This document shows positions 34,626 to 39,383 of a stretch of DNA of 39,383 nt, in pieces. Numbering within the stretch: position 1 is the first letter of the stretch; every line of letters starts with the position of its first letter. This stretch comes from Lentimonas sp002292345 (GTDB taxonomy: Bacteria; Verrucomicrobiota; Verrucomicrobiia; Opitutales; Coraliomargaritaceae). The notes beneath the pieces are model-generated. The model was not told the DNA's origin, ran no database searches, and saw only the letters and a program-made list of their open reading frames with translations. The DNA lies in NCBI GenBank assembly GCA_964187655.1, contig CAXLMP010000025.1, forward strand, positions 1 through 39,383. Reading direction: 5' to 3'. A program made the translations under genes and the position numbers.

Positions 34626-36176
34626 ATGTACTCGAATTTAACGACCTCTATCATTTATTTTTGTTTGTCTCTTGGAGCAGCGACGCTCTCACTCGCCGAA
34701 ATGTCGCTCCCTGCCATTTTCGGGAATCACATGGTCCTGCAGCGCCAGCAAATCAATCCAGTTTGGGGTCGCGCGGCTGCAGGCCAGGTGATCACCGTCC
34801 GGATTAATGGGCAGCAGATGACGGCCGCTACAGATATTGATGGCCGCTGGAAACTCAATTTAAAGCCGATGCCCGCTGGCGGTCCCTATACTTTGGAGGT
34901 ATCTGGTCAGCAAACCGTCCGTTTTACAGATGTCATGGTTGGCGAAGTTTGGCTGTGCTCGGGGCAGTCCAATATGCAATGGCCTCTCGCGCAGTCTGAT
35001 GGCGCTGATTTGGAAGTGTTCACAGCGACATCAAGCCAGCTTCGCATGATCAGCATTCCTGAAGTGGGGACGCAACAAGCGCAAGAGGATTTTAAAGGCC
35101 AGTGGCAGTTGAGTGACGCGGAAGTGGCGGCCTCTTTTTCGGCGGTGGGTTACCACTTTGGGCAGCGCTTGCAACGAGCCTTGGGTGTCACTGTCGGGTT
35201 GATCGACAACGCATGGGGAGGTTCCGCAGTGGAGGCATGGATCCCGCGTGAGGTCCTCGATAACCATCCACGTTATAGAAACTTCCTAAAGGATTGGGAT
35301 GCTAAAGCGGCGGCATATACTGATGTGCAACATGCAGCATGCGTGGCGCAATGGGAAGCATGGCTGGCGGGTGAGCGTGAGGGCGAAGCCCCACGTTGGC
35401 CGACGGATTTACGTTATGGCCAAGGCCGTCCTGCCAATTTATATAATGGCGTGCTTCATCCGATTATCGGCTATGGCATGCGCGGCGTTATTTGGTACCA
35501 AGGAGAGAGCAATGCAGCACGCGCCGAGCAATATGCGCATCTTTTCCCATTGATGATTTCTACGTGGCGCGAACAATGGCAGCAGGGAGATTTCCCTTTT
35601 TATTGGTCTCAACTTGCGGATTTTACGGCCGAGCTTGAGGGTGCCCAGCAAGAAAGTTGGTGGGCTGAGCTGCGCGAAGCGCAAACGAAAACTCTGGATC
35701 TGCCTAACACCGGGCAAGCAGTGATTATTGATTGTGGTGAAGGGCGCGACATCCACCCGCGCAACAAGCGTACGGTGGCCGATCGCTTGGTCCGGCACGC
35801 CTTGGCCAAGACCTATGGATACAATCTGGCATGTGAGAGCCCGCGCTTTGCCGAGTTAACGTTGCGCGATGCAGGGGTAGAAGTGAGGTTTGAGCACGTC
35901 AGTTCTGGAGGTTTGTATGCCTTTGATGTGGCGGCAGTCAAAGGCTTCGACCTAGCCGGTGCGGACGGTATTTTCCATTGGGCTTCTGCCCAGATCATCG
36001 GTCAGGATCGCATCTTTGTCATGCACCCAAAAATCACTGAGCCCACCGCGTTGCGCTTCGGGTGGGCCGATAATCCAGTGTTCAATTTGTTTGACCGCAA
36101 TGGACTGCCAGTCACGCCATTTCGCACGCACGTCGTTGACGGAATCTCTGTGGATCGTACTGCAGCAGCACCTTGA
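34626..36176 (+). CDS. Secreted sialate O-acetylesterase-like SGNH esterase
   Basis: 516 residues; the signal peptide ends at about residue 24 (LGAATLSLAE). Family features appear in order: ALPxxFGxHMVLQR-type start (LPAIFGNHMVLQRQ), a beta-sandwich insert to about 100, GEVWLCSGQSNMQWPL with Ser115 as nucleophile in GQSN, NAWGGSAVEAW for the oxyanion Gly, GVIWYQGESNA with Glu294, and DCGEGRDIHPRNK with the Asp-x-x-His pair that completes the catalytic set. Enzymes of this type remove O-acetyl groups from sialic acids or from plant and algal polysaccharides. Next to fucosidases and a sulfatase, deacetylation of an acetylated fucan is the likely role, which is inference. Confidence 0.92.
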   Translation: MYSNLTTSIIYFCLSLGAATLSLAEMSLPAIFGNHMVLQRQQINPVWGRAAAGQVITVRINGQQMTAATDIDGRWKLNLKPMPAGGPYTLEVSGQQTVRFTDVMVGEVWLCSGQSNMQWPLAQSDGADLEVFTATSSQLRMISIPEVGTQQAQEDFKGQWQLSDAEVAASFSAVGYHFGQRLQRALGVTVGLIDNAWGGSAVEAWIPREVLDNHPRYRNFLKDWDAKAAAYTDVQHAACVAQWEAWLAGEREGEAPRWPTDLRYGQGRPANLYNGVLHPIIGYGMRGVIWYQGESNAARAEQYAHLFPLMISTWREQWQQGDFPFYWSQLADFTAELEGAQQESWWAELREAQTKTLDLPNTGQAVIIDCGEGRDIHPRNKRTVADRLVRHALAKTYGYNLACESPRFAELTLRDAGVEVRFEHVSSGGLYAFDVAAVKGFDLAGADGIFHWASAQIIGQDRIFVMHPKITEPTALRFGWADNPVFNLFDRNGLPVTPFRTHVVDGISVDRTAAAP

Positions 36177-36225
36177 ATCGCTCAGCAAGGAAAGGCGAAA
36201 AAGCAGAGAGGTCGGCTAGCGTATT

Positions 36226-36465
36226 TTACACATCGTCGCCAAGATGCCGCCGCTTAAAAAGTTTGCGGTGTTTGGTCACACGGCCTGTCACACGTTGGCG
36301 CCAGAGCCTAAAGCTGGCTGGCTTAAGTCGGCGGCGCATTTGGCGGATCACTTCGCTCTCACTCAGCCCGGTGCGTTCACGGATCTGGTCGAAGCTTGTG
36401 CGATCATGCCAGGCCATGCGAATAAGCGCGTCGCTTTCTGTAGGATTTAGGTCTTTGGCTTGCAT
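36226..36465 (-). CDS. TIGR03643 family (DUF2805) small protein
   Basis: 79 residues matching the TIGR03643 family: MAWHDRTSFDQIRERTGLSE, then EVIRQMRRRLKPASFRLWR, then RVTGRVTKH, all hallmark Trp/Met/Arg positions. The helix-turn-helix-like F-x-x-I-x-x-x-x-G-L-S-E-x-E-V-I suggests DNA binding, though no function is established. It lies 14 bases downstream of the DUF2256 gene on the same strand, an arrangement I recall from many marine bacteria. Confidence 0.88.
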   Translation of the reverse strand: MQAKDLNPTESDALIRMAWHDRTSFDQIRERTGLSESEVIRQMRRRLKPASFRLWRQRVTGRVTKHRKLFKRRHLGDDV

Positions 36466-36479
36466 TCTTAGTTTAGAAG

Positions 36480-36707
36480 TTAGGACTTACATTGTATCGA
36501 CGTTTCGCTTCCCTGGGGGATTGACAGGTTTTGCAGGTCATTCCCAGCAACTGGTTGTGATTTCTGACTGCGGCATGCTTTTGAGCAGTAGCGTACTGTA
36601 TCCCAGCAATTAGCCCAGCGCTTGCGCCAGATGAACGGCCGCGCGCAGCGAGCGCACATTTTCTCGGGTAGATTCTCTTTGCGGACTGTCTTATTGTTGC
36701 GACGCAC
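36480..36707 (-). CDS. DUF2256 small zinc-binding-like protein
   Basis: 75 residues from a GTG start. The core KENLPEKMCARCARPFIWRK, then CWDTVRYCSKACR, matches DUF2256 with its two CxxC-type pairs (Cys-x-x-Cys ... Cys-x-x-x-Cys), probably a small zinc ribbon. The tail after about residue 50 is longer than the usual member and poorly conserved. The overlapping frame from 36709 lacks this motif and was not used. It is probably co-transcribed with TIGR03643. Function unknown. Confidence 0.82.
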   Translation of the reverse strand: MRRNNKTVRKENLPEKMCARCARPFIWRKRWANCWDTVRYCSKACRSQKSQPVAGNDLQNLSIPQGSETSIQCKS

Positions 36708-36872
36708 ACTGAATAAACGGGACAGGTGCGAAGTCCTTTCAGCTTTTTTGAGAAAATTCTAAAAAAAGTTCCTGTCTATAAAAAATTGCCTGTAGACAAG
36801 CTCGGGTTTGCGTCGGCCCTTTTTACCTTAGCATGGCATCGCGGTCATTTAACAGTTGTCGATGCACACGTA

Positions 36873-37115
36873 TTATTTCTCTCCGCTCCGATCCTTCGCC
36901 GCCTCCTCTGCTGCGAGCTCGGCTTCAAACTCAGCTTCCTCTTTCGCTTTGATCCCTTCTTCGGTTTTATAAAAGGCTTCCAAGGCAGCAGCTTCTTCGG
37001 CTGCCTTCTCGGCTTTGAGCTTTTCAATCTTGGCAGTCTCGCGAGCGAAACGCTTATCTTTCTTCTTCTGTTCTCGATCGCGGCGTCTTTGGTCTTTGCT
37101 TGGAGTGAAGGCCAT
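36873..37115 (-). CDS. Small charged coiled-coil protein
   Basis: 80 residues, almost entirely charged plus Ala: a basic N-terminal third (QRRRDREQKKKDKRFARE) followed by an acidic Ala/Glu-rich helix (EKAAEEAAALEAF, EEAEFEAELAAEEAAK). It should form one long helix or coiled coil. No family was recognised. No strong ribosome site is visible, and such low-complexity frames can be spurious, but the ATG and both ends are well separated from neighbours. Upstream gap to ridA-like gene: 224 bases with nothing else seen. Confidence 0.55.
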   Translation of the reverse strand: MAFTPSKDQRRRDREQKKKDKRFARETAKIEKLKAEKAAEEAAALEAFYKTEEGIKAKEEAEFEAELAAEEAAKDRSGEK

Positions 37116-37339
37116 GGTGGTATCTTTTTGAATTTTTTGTAACAGGTGAATTCTGTATTATAAAGCAGCTACATTGTCGTCATACCTTGCGGAAGTGGTC
37201 TAAAACAAGAAAAAAGAAGAATGCGCTAAAAAAGTAAAGTAAATGGCGCAGACCTTAAGCTATATTTAAAGCCCTAATTTCTACTTCTTATGAGTGGATT
37301 GGTCTTTTTTATTTTTTCAAATACGGTTAACTGCATGCC

Positions 37340-37693
37340 ATGAGTATTCAGCGCCAAGAAACAAAGCAACGTATGAGCCGTATTGTGATTCACAATGACA
37401 CGCTATATTTATGCGGTCAGGTGTGTAAAGACGCCAGCAAAGGCATCGTTGCCCAGACCGAAACAATGCTCGAGAAAGTGGATGCGCTGCTGCTTCAGGC
37501 AGGATCAGATCGAGAGCACATGCTGTCGGCAACGATCTACGTGCGGGATATGAAAGATTTCGCAGCCATGAATGAAGTATGGGATGCATGGGTGCCAGCA
37601 GGGCATGCTCCAGCACGAGCTTGTGTGGAAGCGCGTATGGCACGACCCGAACTCCTAGTGGAGATCTCAGTGGTCGCCGCACTCAAGCAATAG
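37340..37693 (+). CDS. RidA (YjgF/YER057c) family protein
   Basis: 117 residues of the RidA superfamily, small trimeric proteins; the archetype hydrolyses reactive enamine/imine intermediates made by PLP enzymes. Conserved features: YLCGQVCKDA near residues 23-32, ATIYVRDMKDFAAMNEVWDAW near 64-84, and GHAPARACVEA with Arg93, the substrate-carboxylate-binding Arg. The variant around it (ARACVEAR-MARPELLVEISVVAA) places it with RidA-family members that retain the key Arg, so imine deaminase activity is plausible. It converges with purL, with about 100 bases between stops. Confidence 0.9.
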   Translation: MSIQRQETKQRMSRIVIHNDTLYLCGQVCKDASKGIVAQTETMLEKVDALLLQAGSDREHMLSATIYVRDMKDFAAMNEVWDAWVPAGHAPARACVEARMARPELLVEISVVAALKQ

Positions 37694-37795
37694 ATCGATT
37701 CTGGTCGTGCGTCGGGAAGCTACGCTGCTGGACTCACTAAACGAGGGCAAAAGCTAAACCTTTATATGAGGCTAGCGAGCGCGTGACTTTCATTG

Positions 37796-39383
<1,588 letters not shown>

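Noticed and set aside
36473..36709. An alternative frame overlapping the DUF2256 gene
   Set aside because: Only the 36480-36707 frame carries the DUF2256 Cys pattern and LPEK motif.
36773..36798. TGTCTA/TAGACA hairpin near DUF2256
   Set aside because: A six-base AT-rich stem with a 14-base loop and no T run at the proper side is too weak to call a terminator.

Overview
The window looks like a chromosomal segment of a marine Verrucomicrobiota bacterium, probably of class Opitutae (the Coraliomargarita/Lentimonas side of the tree). The evidence is a DUF1800/DUF1501 gene pair with a Tat-type leader, secreted proteins carrying Ca-binding D-x-D-x-D repeats and long tails, small TIGR03643 and DUF2256 proteins, and many fucose and sulfate-ester hydrolases of the kinds used on algal fucoidan or other sulfated fucans. 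This placement is inference from gene content; no rRNA or tRNA gene was seen.

Layout. 1-10.3 kb is fucan-utilisation locus A: the 3' end of an endonuclease/exonuclease/phosphatase gene, two S1 sulfatases, a short GH29 fucosidase, and a 1601-residue protein fusing GH95, a GH141-like beta-helix and a PDZ domain. 10.5-11.6 kb (minus) is a bacterial nitric-oxide-synthase oxygenase. 11.7-18.9 kb is an operon of DUF1800, DUF1501 and a pseudopilin-like lipid- or membrane-anchored protein. 18.9-21.8 kb holds small membrane and secreted proteins: a 53-residue basic ORF, DUF2062, two convergent DoxX-like genes, a short hypothetical and CIA30. 21.9-24.9 kb (minus) is a tandem of two photolyase/cryptochrome genes, one of the iron-sulfur (FeS-BCP) type. 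25.3-27.8 kb holds a DUF4114 protein, a membrane-anchored GDPD and an uncharacterised protein. 27.9-28.1 kb is a decayed SpoIIAA-like gene. 28.3-36.2 kb is locus B: two convergent GH29 fucosidases, a long S1 sulfatase and a sialate O-acetylesterase-like SGNH esterase. 36.2-39.4 kb holds TIGR03643, DUF2256, a coiled-coil small protein, a RidA-family protein and the 3' end of purL.

How it fits together. Loci A and B encode exported enzymes that would act together on a sulfated, possibly acetylated, fucose polymer: sulfatases and the esterase strip substituents and GH29/GH95/GH141 release fucose. No transporter, SusC/D pair, regulator or fucose catabolic gene is present here, so these would have to lie elsewhere. 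Two different short palindromes are shared between promoters of these genes and suggest coordinated control.

Most notable: purL carries two in-frame insertions that coincide with nested inverted repeats, one with two 22-base arms matching at 21 positions. This is the signature of a palindromic repeat element that tolerates being translated. Other points of interest are the three-module GH95-GH141-PDZ protein, the NOS oxygenase, a DUF1800 protein interrupted by a scrambled DUF1349-like module, and the photolyase tandem in the same region as TIGR03643/DUF2256.
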